From Candidatus Obscuribacterales bacterium (GTDB lineage: Bacteria > Cyanobacteriota > Vampirovibrionia > Obscuribacterales > Obscuribacteraceae): a stretch of DNA of 64,000 bases. The notes beneath the pieces are model-generated. The model did not search any database, was not told where the DNA came from, and saw only the letters and a program-made list of their open reading frames with translations. Shown piece after piece: positions 55,423-63,908 of the stretch (positions are counted from its first letter, which is position 1; every line of letters starts with the position of its first letter). The stretch lies in NCBI GenBank assembly GCA_020050685.1, contig JAGVKG010000025.1, positions 85,984 to 149,983 of the forward strand, given 5' to 3'. The position numbers were made by a program, and so were the translations under genes.

Positions 55423-55807
55423 CATACTTTTGGTGGAAGACAGTCCAGAGGATGCGCGCTTTGCCAAGGAAGTCCTGAAAGATATTGGTATCACGCACAC
55501 GTTAACGACAGTTGATGATGGTGTAAAAGCATTAGCTTACCTACAAAATGCTGCTTCACCAGATGTGATTATTTTGGACTTAAATATGCCCTCCAAAAAT
55601 GGGCATGAAGTGTTGCTGGAGATGAGGAAAGATCCTAAGTTAGCGCAAATCCCAGTGATTTTATTGACCGTATCCGAAAGTAATGCAGATGTACAAACTG
55701 CCATGCACCTTAAAATGAACTACTATTTACGCAAACCCGTTCAACCCCAAATTTTGTCGGCAATTTTGCAAACCGTTCAAGAGTATTGGTTATGCGCCGG
55801 AGCATAA
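55406..55807 (+). CDS. Rcp1-like single-domain response regulator
   Basis: ATG 55406, with AAGGAG six bases ahead, lies inside the end of the preceding kinase gene (17-bp overlap) and gives 133 residues. It is a lone receiver domain: LVEDSPEDARF, phosphoacceptor Asp in VIILDLNMPSKNG, LLTVSES and YLRKPVQ. The insertion-containing form (EDSPEDA, KALAYLQNAA) is that of cyanobacterial phytochrome partner Rcp1. It has no output domain, so it should act by protein contact or as a phosphate relay between the two kinases that flank it. Confidence 0.92.
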   Translation: MKDKLDILLVEDSPEDARFAKEVLKDIGITHTLTTVDDGVKALAYLQNAASPDVIILDLNMPSKNGHEVLLEMRKDPKLAQIPVILLTVSESNADVQTAMHLKMNYYLRKPVQPQILSAILQTVQEYWLCAGA

Positions 55808-55816
55808 GGCAAGGCT

Positions 55817-57097
55817 ATGGATTCCCAAGACAGAATTAAAATCCTAATTGTTGATGATAGCAAAGACACTCTCTTGGCTATGCAGGCGGTCTTGTCTGAG
55901 CTTGGGCATGGCATAGTTTGCGCTCATTCCGGGGAAGAAGCCCTGAAGCGACTTTTAGAAGATGACTTTGCTTTGATTTTGCTGGATGTAATCATGCCCG
56001 GCATGGGTGGTTTAGAATGTGCACGTTTTATTCGCCAAAGAGAAAAGTCAAAATACACACCGATTATTTTCCTCACCGCCTCGGACAAAGGCGACACGCA
56101 AATGTTCAAGGGTTATGCCTCAGGTGCTGTCGATTATTTGTTCAAGCCTGTCAATCCTGAGATTCTCAAGTCTAAAGTAGAAGTGTTTTTCAACTTGTTC
56201 CGAAAAAACGAAGAAGTAAAACGCAATCTTGAACAGATGCGGATTATGGAGCAAATTTCTTACGAAATGAAACTTGCCGATGCAAAGCAAAAACTTGAGC
56301 TTTCCCAACAACGCGATAGTTTTATTGCCACTCTTACCCACGATTTAAAGACACCGCTTATTTGTGCTGTCAGCGGCTTGAACATGATTTTGGATAATGG
56401 CTATGGCGAAGTCAAGGATGAGCAAAAATATATTTTATCGCTGATTAAACAAGGTATTGATGACCAATTGCAGATGATTCAAAATTTGCTGGAGATTTAT
56501 CGCGATGCATCAGAACGTTTGCACTTCCAGGTTGTCGATCTAAAAGAGCTGCTTTTGCGTTGTACAGACGAACTGAAGCCGATTACCCAAGCGCACGATC
56601 TAAAAATCAGGATCAATCTGGCAGCCAAACTCAAGGAAGTCTGGGTTGATAAGATGGCTATCCACAGAGTGTTGATGAACTTGTTAGGCAATGCCATCAA
56701 GTTCACCCCGGACCAAGGCGAAATCATCATGATCGCCGACAATGCCCTGGACAATGGCAAAGAATTTGTCCGGCTGAGTATAAAGGACACAGGCAAGGGC
56801 ATTTCGCTGGAGGAACAAAAAAATCTTTTCCAGCAATACTATCAAGGCGATGAAGGCAAGAAAAAATCAACCGGCACCGGGCTTGGTCTTTATCTTTGCC
56901 GCAAAATTATCGAGTCCCATAATGGTCAAATCAGCTTAACAAGCTCTCTCGGTCAGGGCACCACATTTAGTATCAGCTTACCTGTCTTTAGTGCCAGCGA
57001 AGAAACGTCTGAGTCTCAGACAGGCGAACACGCCTCTCAAACATCACAAGGCGAGAGTCCGTCGGTCAGCGGCGCACCTGTCGGACAATCACCTTAA
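55817..57097 (+). CDS. receiver-histidine kinase fusion
   Basis: The 426-residue product has a receiver (LIVDDSKDT, Asp in LILLDVIMPGMGG, FLTASDKG, YLFKPVN), a coiled coil and a kinase: H-box LTHDLKTPLICAVSG with His175, N-box NLLGNAIKFTPDQG, DTGKGI and GTGLGLYLCRKII. A Ser/Thr/Gln-rich tail of 35 residues follows. It is the last gene of the block, 9 bp after the Rcp1-like gene, and its 3' end overlaps the convergent NTF2-like gene by 32 bp. Confidence 0.92.
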   Translation: MDSQDRIKILIVDDSKDTLLAMQAVLSELGHGIVCAHSGEEALKRLLEDDFALILLDVIMPGMGGLECARFIRQREKSKYTPIIFLTASDKGDTQMFKGYASGAVDYLFKPVNPEILKSKVEVFFNLFRKNEEVKRNLEQMRIMEQISYEMKLADAKQKLELSQQRDSFIATLTHDLKTPLICAVSGLNMILDNGYGEVKDEQKYILSLIKQGIDDQLQMIQNLLEIYRDASERLHFQVVDLKELLLRCTDELKPITQAHDLKIRINLAAKLKEVWVDKMAIHRVLMNLLGNAIKFTPDQGEIIMIADNALDNGKEFVRLSIKDTGKGISLEEQKNLFQQYYQGDEGKKKSTGTGLGLYLCRKIIESHNGQISLTSSLGQGTTFSISLPVFSASEETSESQTGEHASQTSQGESPSVSGAPVGQSP

Positions 57098-57467
57098 CTA
57101 TTTTGCCAGCTGATTCTTCCAAACGAAAGATACCAGCAATGCTGCCATCGCCACCTTGAAAGCTATACGTGACTTCAGCAATGTTTCCGCTTGCATCCAT
57201 ACAAAGAATTTGTAAATTTTGGCTGGGTGGCTTTTTAGCAAAGGCTTGGGCAATTTCATCCTGGCTTTTAAATGGCCCAAAATCAGAACCAGCAAAAGTC
57301 ATTTCTGCATCCTGGGCAAAAAGGGAGATAAATTCGTCAAACTTTCCGGCAGCCACACCTTGGTTGTGCTTTTCGACATAAGCATTGACCAGTTCGGTTA
57401 TGGCAGAATTGTCTTTTTTATTAGCCTTATCCTTGGTGGCTGACTTAGCTTGCACTTTCTTAGTCAT
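57066..57467 (-). CDS. NTF2-like protein (SnoaL/DUF4440 type)
   Basis: The 133-residue product has a basic, Lys-rich N-terminal tail (TKKVQAKSATKDKANKK) without a signal peptide and then an NTF2-like domain: VNAYVEKHNQGVAAGKFDEF, LFAQDAEMTF, SQDEIAQAF, IAEVTYSFQGG and GIFRLEESAGKIVKVIV. It is cytosolic, unlike the two exported NTF2-like proteins at 38.7-40.4 kb, and lacks their Cys motifs. It overlaps the convergent kinase gene by 32 bp. Ligand unknown. Confidence 0.8.
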   Translation of the reverse strand: MTKKVQAKSATKDKANKKDNSAITELVNAYVEKHNQGVAAGKFDEFISLFAQDAEMTFAGSDFGPFKSQDEIAQAFAKKPPSQNLQILCMDASGNIAEVTYSFQGGDGSIAGIFRLEESAGKIVKVIVRQVRR

Positions 57468-57496
57468 GGATATTTCCTTACGAAATTTGCCGGCAA

Positions 57497-58171
57497 TTAG
57501 GGATTAGCGATTGGTTGTGCTTGATTGGTAACTTGTCCAAGCAGTTTACGGTAAACGTAAGCAAAAGCCAGCACGGTGATTGCCAGGGTAAAGAGCACGC
57601 CGATACCGAGACAAAGCATACCCAACATGTTGAAGAGCATAATCACAAGATCAAAAATAAATAACTGCCACTTAACGCCTTTAGTTAAATCAGCGCTCTT
57701 TGCCAGTGATTCCATTGGGCTAGCATTTTGATCAACAATGAAGAAGCTGAAAAATTGAAATTTTATTCCCCAGATTATGCCAGGCACGACAAGCAAAATA
57801 GTACCGGCTATGAGAATGGCCATGTAAACGCAAGCAGCAAAAAAGTAATTGAGGATCAAACCAAAGCAAGAAAATAAATCTGCATAAGCAATTGGTTTAC
57901 CATCGTGCAAGGCAAGCGAAATTTTGAGCATGCCCATATGCAAGCCACATTGCAAAATATAGTGAACCAGACCAGCAAGTGAACCAAATAATCCAGCAAA
58001 TATATTGATCTCGCCTGCGCCAATACCTGGTAAGTGGGTTGCGGTAAAAGTTGGTATGCTTGGTATCAAAATAGAACTAGCAACAACAGCAAGCAATAGT
58101 CCGATATTGTTCTTCAGTTTGTTCCAACCGAAATCAATTGCTTCTGGGATGGAGACTTCTTTTGTTGTCAT
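57497..58171 (-). CDS. multi-pass membrane protein (DUF975-like)
   Basis: ATG 58171, with AAAGGA ten bases ahead, gives 225 residues starting just before the conserved-looking EAIDFGWNKLKNNIG segment. The frame is open to 58303, with another ATG at 58243. There are about five or six hydrophobic segments, and the central loop IPGIIWGIKFQFFSFFIVDQNASPMESL (quoted as PGIIWGIKFQFF) has the pattern of DUF975 or glycerophosphodiester-phosphodiesterase membrane-domain proteins, in which a VPGI..xxxxx..F.VDE motif precedes ALxxS. The role of these proteins is not established. It is 29 bp upstream of the NTF2-like gene, so the two may be co-transcribed. Confidence 0.7.
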   Translation of the reverse strand: MTTKEVSIPEAIDFGWNKLKNNIGLLLAVVASSILIPSIPTFTATHLPGIGAGEINIFAGLFGSLAGLVHYILQCGLHMGMLKISLALHDGKPIAYADLFSCFGLILNYFFAACVYMAILIAGTILLVVPGIIWGIKFQFFSFFIVDQNASPMESLAKSADLTKGVKWQLFIFDLVIMLFNMLGMLCLGIGVLFTLAITVLAFAYVYRKLLGQVTNQAQPIANP

Positions 58172-58318
58172 GGGACGACATTCCTTTGGCAAGTACTTAT
58201 TTATAGGTTTTGGGCTTATATAGATGCCTTTTGGCTCTTCCATATTGATCTCAAATAAGCCTGCCGTCAACAGCTTGATATGCCGGCTAGTTATTTTCAG
58301 CAATTAAGTAGAAAAATC

Positions 58319-58347
58319 TTGACACACATACGTATGTATGTTTTAAT
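58319..58347 (+). promoter_or_regulatory. promoter of the mutasome operon with palindromic operator
   Basis: TTGACA (58319-58324) and TTTAAT (58342-58347) are 17 bp apart. Between and around them, 58322-58341 reads acacacatacgtatgtatgt, a palindrome with 9 of 10 pairs. Mutasome cassettes are normally LexA-controlled, so this is a candidate SOS box of a lineage-specific type. Confidence 0.6.
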
Positions 58348-58383
58348 AACCAATATCAGGTGGACATATCACTACCAATTTAG

Positions 58384-58409
58384 TTGAACCCAAGTCGCCT
58401 TGGGTTCAA
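58384..58409 (+). other. 11-bp perfect hairpin in the imuA leader
   Basis: TTGAACCCAAG (58384-58394) pairs with CTTGGGTTCAA (58399-58409) around the tetraloop TCGC, about 40 bp after the -10 and 135 bp before imuA. No T tract follows, so it is more likely a leader structure or binding site than a terminator. Confidence 0.6.
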
Positions 58410-58544
58410 TTCCACCTCTCGTTTCCACAACAAAACCGAAAAGGCCAGAACGCATCTGGTTTATCTCGATGCAAATTTGTAAGCGCAAGTAGTTATTAAA
58501 ACCACAAACTAAATCCACAACTAAATCTAGAACGTGAGTAAAAA

Positions 58545-59363
58545 ATGGGTATTCGTCACGATGTATCAACACTAAAACAACAATTTGAACAGGCTTTTCC
58601 TGGTAAATGGGGAGCAGCCGAGAAAAAACAAAAAACTATTTTTACCGGACAAGCCGAAATTGATCGCATTCTGGAGCGTGGGCTTTTTCGCCAACGCATT
58701 TGCGAATGGACTGGACCAGTATCGTCCGGCAAAACTTCTTTTTTACGACAAGTAATTGCTTCCTGGACAAAATCTGGCACAAATGTTGCTTATATAGATT
58801 CTGAATCTCGGCTATTAGCTTGTGATTGGACATTTTCTAATGATAGCTTAGAAACTAAGCAAGGGATTTTTTGGGTAGTCAGACCGACTGCTAAGAAAGC
58901 AAATCCGCCCAAAAGCCAATCAACCGTCAAGGGACTAGCACCACATTTGCAAGAATCATTATGGAGTGCTGAGCAACTAATTGCTTGTCGAGGCTTTGAT
59001 GTAGTGATCTTAGATGTTGGCTCTACACCTTTTATTTCTAGCCGCACTTATGCTCGTTTGCTTAAGGCTTTGCAAAAATCAAAAACTGCCTTGCTCATAG
59101 TGCGCGATGAAAGTCCTGCCTTTTCTTCGCCAGCTAGTTGGGGCACATCCAGTCATTTCAACTTTCGTTTTGGTTTACCGGCTCAAGAAGAAGAAGGACT
59201 GGCCGGCGTGGTGATGATTCTACCCACGGTGCAGTTATCTGTCTTGCGAGATGGCATGTCGCATAACTTAGAAATAAATCTTTCTACCAATGGTGGCTCG
59301 TATGTACCGAATTGCTTGTTTACGCATCCCCCAGCTTTTGACCGCAGGCAAGTCAAAAACTAA
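58545..59363 (+). CDS. imuA: ImuA, RecA-like mutasome subunit
   Basis: The 272-residue product is a diverged RecA-fold protein. The N-terminal LKQQFEQAFPGKWG segment, the P-loop EWTGPVSSGKTSFL (residues 55-67), AYIDSESR and VVILDVGS as the Walker B strand match ImuA/SulA-type proteins. ImuA links RecA and the ImuB-DnaE2 error-prone polymerase in SOS mutagenesis. It overlaps imuB by 62 bp and stands first in the canonical imuA-imuB-dnaE2 order. The leader carries a promoter palindrome and a hairpin. Confidence 0.88.
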   Translation: MGIRHDVSTLKQQFEQAFPGKWGAAEKKQKTIFTGQAEIDRILERGLFRQRICEWTGPVSSGKTSFLRQVIASWTKSGTNVAYIDSESRLLACDWTFSNDSLETKQGIFWVVRPTAKKANPPKSQSTVKGLAPHLQESLWSAEQLIACRGFDVVILDVGSTPFISSRTYARLLKALQKSKTALLIVRDESPAFSSPASWGTSSHFNFRFGLPAQEEEGLAGVVMILPTVQLSVLRDGMSHNLEINLSTNGGSYVPNCLFTHPPAFDRRQVKN

Positions 59364-60714
59364 TGCCAAACAAATACCAAAGGATTTTATCAGCCGACTA
59401 ATTACTTGTTCTCCCAAAGTAACTGTTATTCAGCCGGGATTATTTTTACTTGATGCCAGTGGGCTCAAACATTTTGGTGGCGAACCAAAATTTTGTCACA
59501 ACTTGCTGAGAACAATGAGCCAAGCTGGTCTCACGGATAGTCATCTCGGTCTTGCCGATTCTGCTTTTGCTGCCATTGTTGCCAGTCGAGTCCATAAAAA
59601 GCGCTTCCACATAGTCGCACCACAAAAAGATGCTGAATTTTTAGCTCCACTTTCAATTAAACATTTAGAGCTTTCTCTCGATATGCAAGAAGCGCTTTCT
59701 GTGCTTGGGGTTAAAACCATGGGTCAGCTAACAAAAATTTCTTCTCACTTGCTTGTCGAGCGTTTTGGTCCAGAAGCACTGCGTGCTTATGACTTGGCAA
59801 AGGGTTATGACAAACGCAAACCACAATTACCAAAAGTGATACCACAATTTTCTTGCACCTTAGAACTAGCCTCCCCGATTACTAATGTGCCGGAATATCT
59901 CTTTATTCTCAAATCCATGTTGGACAAACTAGTAGACGATCTCAATTGTGCCAACCTGGCAGCAGAAGAACTTTCACTTTCTTTATACAGTAATAACGAT
60001 AAGTTTGACGAGCGCAAAATCGAATTGATTAGTCCCAGTAATAAAGTCAAGTTTTTGCTGGAAGTAAGCAAGCTTTCTTTAGAGGCAAAACCAGCTGAGC
60101 GTGAATGCACAGGTCTAACGCTAAGAATATCGCGCACAACCCGTCAGGAATGGAAACAAATGCGGCTTAACAAAAATGCCGGTACAAGATTTCCCAATCA
60201 GATGCTTGTTAGCGAGGAGGGCGGGGAAACCCCGCCCCTACGGCATGTAATGCAGCGCTTTCTCACACGACTAGGAAAAAATGTGCTTGTCCAGGCAAAA
60301 GCAAATGATCAATATTCCCTGACAGAAGCAGCATTCTGGGTACCTATATATGAAGCCACACCACATCTAGTTCAGCCTAACAATACTTATATTGAAGAAA
60401 CTATTGGCTTAGACCAATTAACCACGCAGCTGGCTTGCAAGAAATTAGATCCGGCTGTTTCTGTTCTAATTGAATTTGCCAACAGTCAACCAAGGTCTCT
60501 TCTTTATAATCAGAAGTGGTATCAGGTAAAACAAATTACAGTCCCTGATTGTTTATCGAGCAAGTGGTGGGACGAGCCAATCAGAAAGTCTTATCATATG
60601 GCTCTAATACAGTTAGTCCAGAAAACAACTTACAGTCAGGCTTCTGCCGAACTGGTTTTGCTTGTTTGCGATCATGCAAGCGACAGTTGGTTTATTGAGG
60701 GGATTTTTGATTGA
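59302..60714 (+). CDS. imuB: ImuB, Y-family polymerase-like mutasome adaptor
   Basis: ATG 59302 gives 470 residues beginning MYRIACLRIPQL, the usual ImuB start. It is a Y-family polymerase homologue: LFLLDASGLKHFGGE matches the ImuB LLD.TG..H.FGG segment, and a helix-hairpin-helix region is near 125-150 (VLGVKTMGQLTKISSHLLVERFGPEA, quoted as LGVKTMGQL). The acidic catalytic residues of active Y-family enzymes are absent, so it should serve as the hub that binds the clamp and DnaE2. An in-frame GC hairpin repeat at 60219-60241 adds EEGGETPPLRH between two family segments. It ends 30 bp before dnaE2. Confidence 0.88.
   Translation: MYRIACLRIPQLLTAGKSKTNAKQIPKDFISRLITCSPKVTVIQPGLFLLDASGLKHFGGEPKFCHNLLRTMSQAGLTDSHLGLADSAFAAIVASRVHKKRFHIVAPQKDAEFLAPLSIKHLELSLDMQEALSVLGVKTMGQLTKISSHLLVERFGPEALRAYDLAKGYDKRKPQLPKVIPQFSCTLELASPITNVPEYLFILKSMLDKLVDDLNCANLAAEELSLSLYSNNDKFDERKIELISPSNKVKFLLEVSKLSLEAKPAERECTGLTLRISRTTRQEWKQMRLNKNAGTRFPNQMLVSEEGGETPPLRHVMQRFLTRLGKNVLVQAKANDQYSLTEAAFWVPIYEATPHLVQPNNTYIEETIGLDQLTTQLACKKLDPAVSVLIEFANSQPRSLLYNQKWYQVKQITVPDCLSSKWWDEPIRKSYHMALIQLVQKTTYSQASAELVLLVCDHASDSWFIEGIFD
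60219..60241 (+). repeat. REP-like GC hairpin, copy 4, inside imuB
   Basis: GGGCGGGG (60219-60226) pairs perfectly with CCCCGCCC (60230-60237) around AAA and is followed by CCTAC, as in the intergenic copies. It lies in frame in imuB and encodes part of EEGGETPPL. Confidence 0.85.
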
Positions 60715-60744
60715 GTGCGTGAGTGTCTCAGGTAAGTATTGATT

Positions 60745-63700
60745 ATGCAGTATGCTGAACTTCATTGTCATTCATCTTTTTCTTTACTTGATGGCGCATC
60801 AAGTCCGGAGGAACTAGTTAGCCATGCCGTCAAGCTTGGGCTCACGGCTTTGGCCTTGACTGATCACAATGATCTTGGTGGCATTGTCCGTTTTGCTCAA
60901 TCGGCCAAAGAACTGGATTTCCCAGCCATTGTCGGTGCCGAGCTAACACTTGATGATGCCTCGCACCTGACTTTACTAGCAGAAACCGTTGACGGTTATA
61001 AAAACCTTTGCCATTTAATTACCAAAGCCAGAACAGAGTGCCAGCGTGGCAAGCCGCAAATCACTTGGGCTGATTTATTTGCGCATAATCATGGTCTGAT
61101 TGCTTTATCCGGTTGCCCACAGGGGAAAATCCCGACATTAATTGCTGCCGGGAAATATGAGCAAGCCAAACAAAAGGCAAATCAATTAAAAGAAGTATTT
61201 GCTGGTAGTTTTTACTTAGAAATGTGGGATCACCAATTAAGACAAGAAGCTTTAATCGCAAGAAAGCTTCTCGAAATATCCAAAGCTTGCACAATACCGC
61301 CTGTGGTGACAAATAATGTGCACTATGCTCGTCCTGCCAAACGGATTATTCACGATGTTCTCACCTGCTTGCGTCATGAAGTGAAATTAGAGGATGCAGG
61401 AAGGAGACTACGTCCGAATGGCAGCTGGTACCTCAAATCCGCCAAACAAATGTACAAGCTCTGGCAGCACCTGCCAGAAGGTATTTTCAATACGCTAGCC
61501 ATTGCCGAGCGTTGCCAATTCCGTCTTGGTTCCCTCAAGCCTTCATTGCCAAAATATGATCTGCCTGACGGCATGAGCCACAATCAATATTTAGGCGAGC
61601 TAGTCTGGCAAGGAGCAAAGCGACGTTATCCCAATATGCGAGCAAAAGAACGCAAGCAAATTAGCCATGAGTTGGAGCTGATTTATCGTCTTGATCTTGC
61701 CCCTTACTTTCTGATCATGTGGGACATCGTCAATTTTGCCAAAACCCAAGGCATTTCCGTGCAAGGGCGGGGCTCAGCTGCCAATTCGGCTGTTTGTTAT
61801 TGTCTTGCCATTACAGCCGTTGATCCGATTGCCATGGATCTGTTGTTTGAACGTTTTCTTTCAGAAGGGCGCAATGAGCCACCGGACATCGACTTAGATA
61901 TTGCCCATCAGGAAAGAGAAAAGGTTTTGCAATATGTCTATAACAAATATGGGCGAGCACATGCGGCTATGGTTAGTGAAACTATTACTTACCGCGGGCG
62001 TTCGGCAGTACGTGATGCGGCTCGCGTGCTTGGTTTTTCGACGGACACGCAAGACAAACTGGCACGCCAATGTCACCACCATGAAGCAATTGGTGCTGCT
62101 TCGGCTTTGGTCTCTGGTGGAGCTGAGCAAGCCGGCTTGAATCCGAAAGACAAATTAGTTAAGCGTCTGATTCAAGTGGTAGCCGGACTAAATCAATTGC
62201 CACGGCATCGCTCTATTCACGTAGGTGGATTTGTCCTTTCCGGAGAGCCATTAGGCAATATGGTGCCAATTGAGAATGCTTCTATGCCTGGACGCACTGT
62301 TATTCAATGGGACAAAGACGATCTTGATTTTGTCGGCATGATCAAGATTGACCTGCTCGGGTTAGGCATGCTAACCCTGATTCAAGAAGCATTGAAATTA
62401 GTGGAAGAGCATCGTGGCATAAAAATCGATCTAGCTCATCTTGACATGAACGACAAAGCTATTTATGAAATGCTTTGCCAGGCTGATACCATTGGAGTCT
62501 TTCAAGTAGAATCACGGGCGCAAATGAATATCTTGCCACGTTTACGTCCTCAATGTTTTTATGACATTATTGTTTCTATTGCACTTGTGCGCCCCGGACC
62601 AATTCAAGGCAATATAGTACACCCATATGTACGGCGCCGTCGCGGGCAAGAGCCAGTTTCTTATCTTCATCCTTCACTTGAGCCAATTTTAAAACGCACT
62701 TTAGGCGTGCCGCTATTCCAAGAGCAAGGCATGCGACTGGCAACTGTAGCAGCCGGTTTCAGTCCAGCGCGTGCCGATCATTTGCGACGAGTGATGAGCC
62801 ATAAACGCTCGCATGAAAAAATGTCTGAGCTTTGTCAGGAATTAGCCGAAGGCATGCGTGCCAATAACTTTTCCCAAGAAGCAATTGAGACAATTACACA
62901 TCAGCTTCAGGCATTTGCCAGTTATGGCTTTCCCGAATCACATGCGGCTTCCTTTGCTCTGCTTGTCTACGCCTCAGCTTATCTAAAAAAATATTTTGCC
63001 CCAGAATTTTATTGCGCTTTACTTAACGCTCAACCAATGGGTTTCTATAGCGTCTCAACAGTAGTACGTGATGCACTTGTTCATAGCGTAGAAGTACATC
63101 CAGTGGATCTAGTTCAAAGCAAATGGGACTGCACTATAGAAACTGCTGCAGGCCAATTGGCTTTGCGTATTGGCCTGCGTTATATACGGGGGCTCGGGCA
63201 AAAAGCAGAAGACACATTCAAACGAGCCTGGCAAAATGGCGGCTTATTTGTTTCTCTTGCTGATTTTTGCAAGCGTACGAACTTCGGCATTAAGACATTG
63301 CAATTATTGGCGCAAGCCGGTGCTTTCGATAGCCTTTGCCAAGGCAGGCGCAATGCGTTATGGCAAGTATTAGGTATTGTACACAAGAAAAAACAACCCT
63401 TATTTGAGTCCCTAGAAGATCTCTCAGACAAAAGTCGCCCAACAAATGCAATTGAGCCAATGTCTCAACTGGAAGAAACAATTGCCGATTACAGAACACT
63501 TGGTTTAACAACCGGGCAACATCCGATGGTCTATTGGCGAGCCTGGGCAGAAAAACAAAATATTGTTTCTTGTGGACAAGTCTCGAAACAAGCTGATGGA
63601 GAAATACTAACTGCTGCCGGTGGTGTAATTTGCCGTCAGCGTCCAGGCACGGCCAAAGGAGTTGTTTTCATTACACTTGAAGATGAAACTGGTATGTCCA

Positions 63701-63888
63701 ATGTTGTTGTTTGGCCGAATATGTTTGAAAAATATCGCCAAACAATTTTGACTTCTAGTTTTCTTGCTATACGAGGACGTCTTCAAGTGCAAGAAGGCGT
63801 TGCCAATATAATTGCCAATCATATTGAAAAGCTACCAGAACTCAACAAGGAAGCCACTATTGCAATTGCATCACACGATTTCCAATAA
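60745..63888 (+). CDS. dnaE2: error-prone DNA polymerase III alpha subunit DnaE2
   Basis: ATG 60745 (a TTG two codons upstream also is in frame) gives 1047 residues, the length of DnaE2 rather than the 1150-1200 of replicative DnaE1. It has an N-terminal PHP domain (ELHCHSSFSLLDGAS, TDHNDLGG), a C-family polymerase core with GRGSAANS and the acidic PPDIDLDIAH motif near 380, the clamp and finger parts, and a C-terminal OB-fold (GMSNVVVWPNMFEKY). The extreme end ASHDFQ matches the SRDF-type DnaE2 terminus. With ImuB and ImuA it performs lesion bypass after SOS induction. Confidence 0.94.
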   Translation: MQYAELHCHSSFSLLDGASSPEELVSHAVKLGLTALALTDHNDLGGIVRFAQSAKELDFPAIVGAELTLDDASHLTLLAETVDGYKNLCHLITKARTECQRGKPQITWADLFAHNHGLIALSGCPQGKIPTLIAAGKYEQAKQKANQLKEVFAGSFYLEMWDHQLRQEALIARKLLEISKACTIPPVVTNNVHYARPAKRIIHDVLTCLRHEVKLEDAGRRLRPNGSWYLKSAKQMYKLWQHLPEGIFNTLAIAERCQFRLGSLKPSLPKYDLPDGMSHNQYLGELVWQGAKRRYPNMRAKERKQISHELELIYRLDLAPYFLIMWDIVNFAKTQGISVQGRGSAANSAVCYCLAITAVDPIAMDLLFERFLSEGRNEPPDIDLDIAHQEREKVLQYVYNKYGRAHAAMVSETITYRGRSAVRDAARVLGFSTDTQDKLARQCHHHEAIGAASALVSGGAEQAGLNPKDKLVKRLIQVVAGLNQLPRHRSIHVGGFVLSGEPLGNMVPIENASMPGRTVIQWDKDDLDFVGMIKIDLLGLGMLTLIQEALKLVEEHRGIKIDLAHLDMNDKAIYEMLCQADTIGVFQVESRAQMNILPRLRPQCFYDIIVSIALVRPGPIQGNIVHPYVRRRRGQEPVSYLHPSLEPILKRTLGVPLFQEQGMRLATVAAGFSPARADHLRRVMSHKRSHEKMSELCQELAEGMRANNFSQEAIETITHQLQAFASYGFPESHAASFALLVYASAYLKKYFAPEFYCALLNAQPMGFYSVSTVVRDALVHSVEVHPVDLVQSKWDCTIETAAGQLALRIGLRYIRGLGQKAEDTFKRAWQNGGLFVSLADFCKRTNFGIKTLQLLAQAGAFDSLCQGRRNALWQVLGIVHKKKQPLFESLEDLSDKSRPTNAIEPMSQLEETIADYRTLGLTTGQHPMVYWRAWAEKQNIVSCGQVSKQADGEILTAAGGVICRQRPGTAKGVVFITLEDETGMSNVVVWPNMFEKYRQTILTSSFLAIRGRLQVQEGVANIIANHIEKLPELNKEATIAIASHDFQ

Positions 63889-63908
63889 TTTAAGCAAAAA
63901 ATTATTGG
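63882..63908. other. inverted repeat at the dnaE2 stop codon
   Basis: CCAATAATT (63882-63890) pairs with AATTATTGG (63900-63908) around TAAGCAAAA. The stem includes the TAA stop. It directly abuts the putative intron end. Confidence 0.65.

Noticed and set aside
58384..58420. Possible tRNA because of GGTTCAATTCC
   Set aside because: The segment pairs with TTGAACCCAAG as one long hairpin. No acceptor or anticodon stem can be formed.
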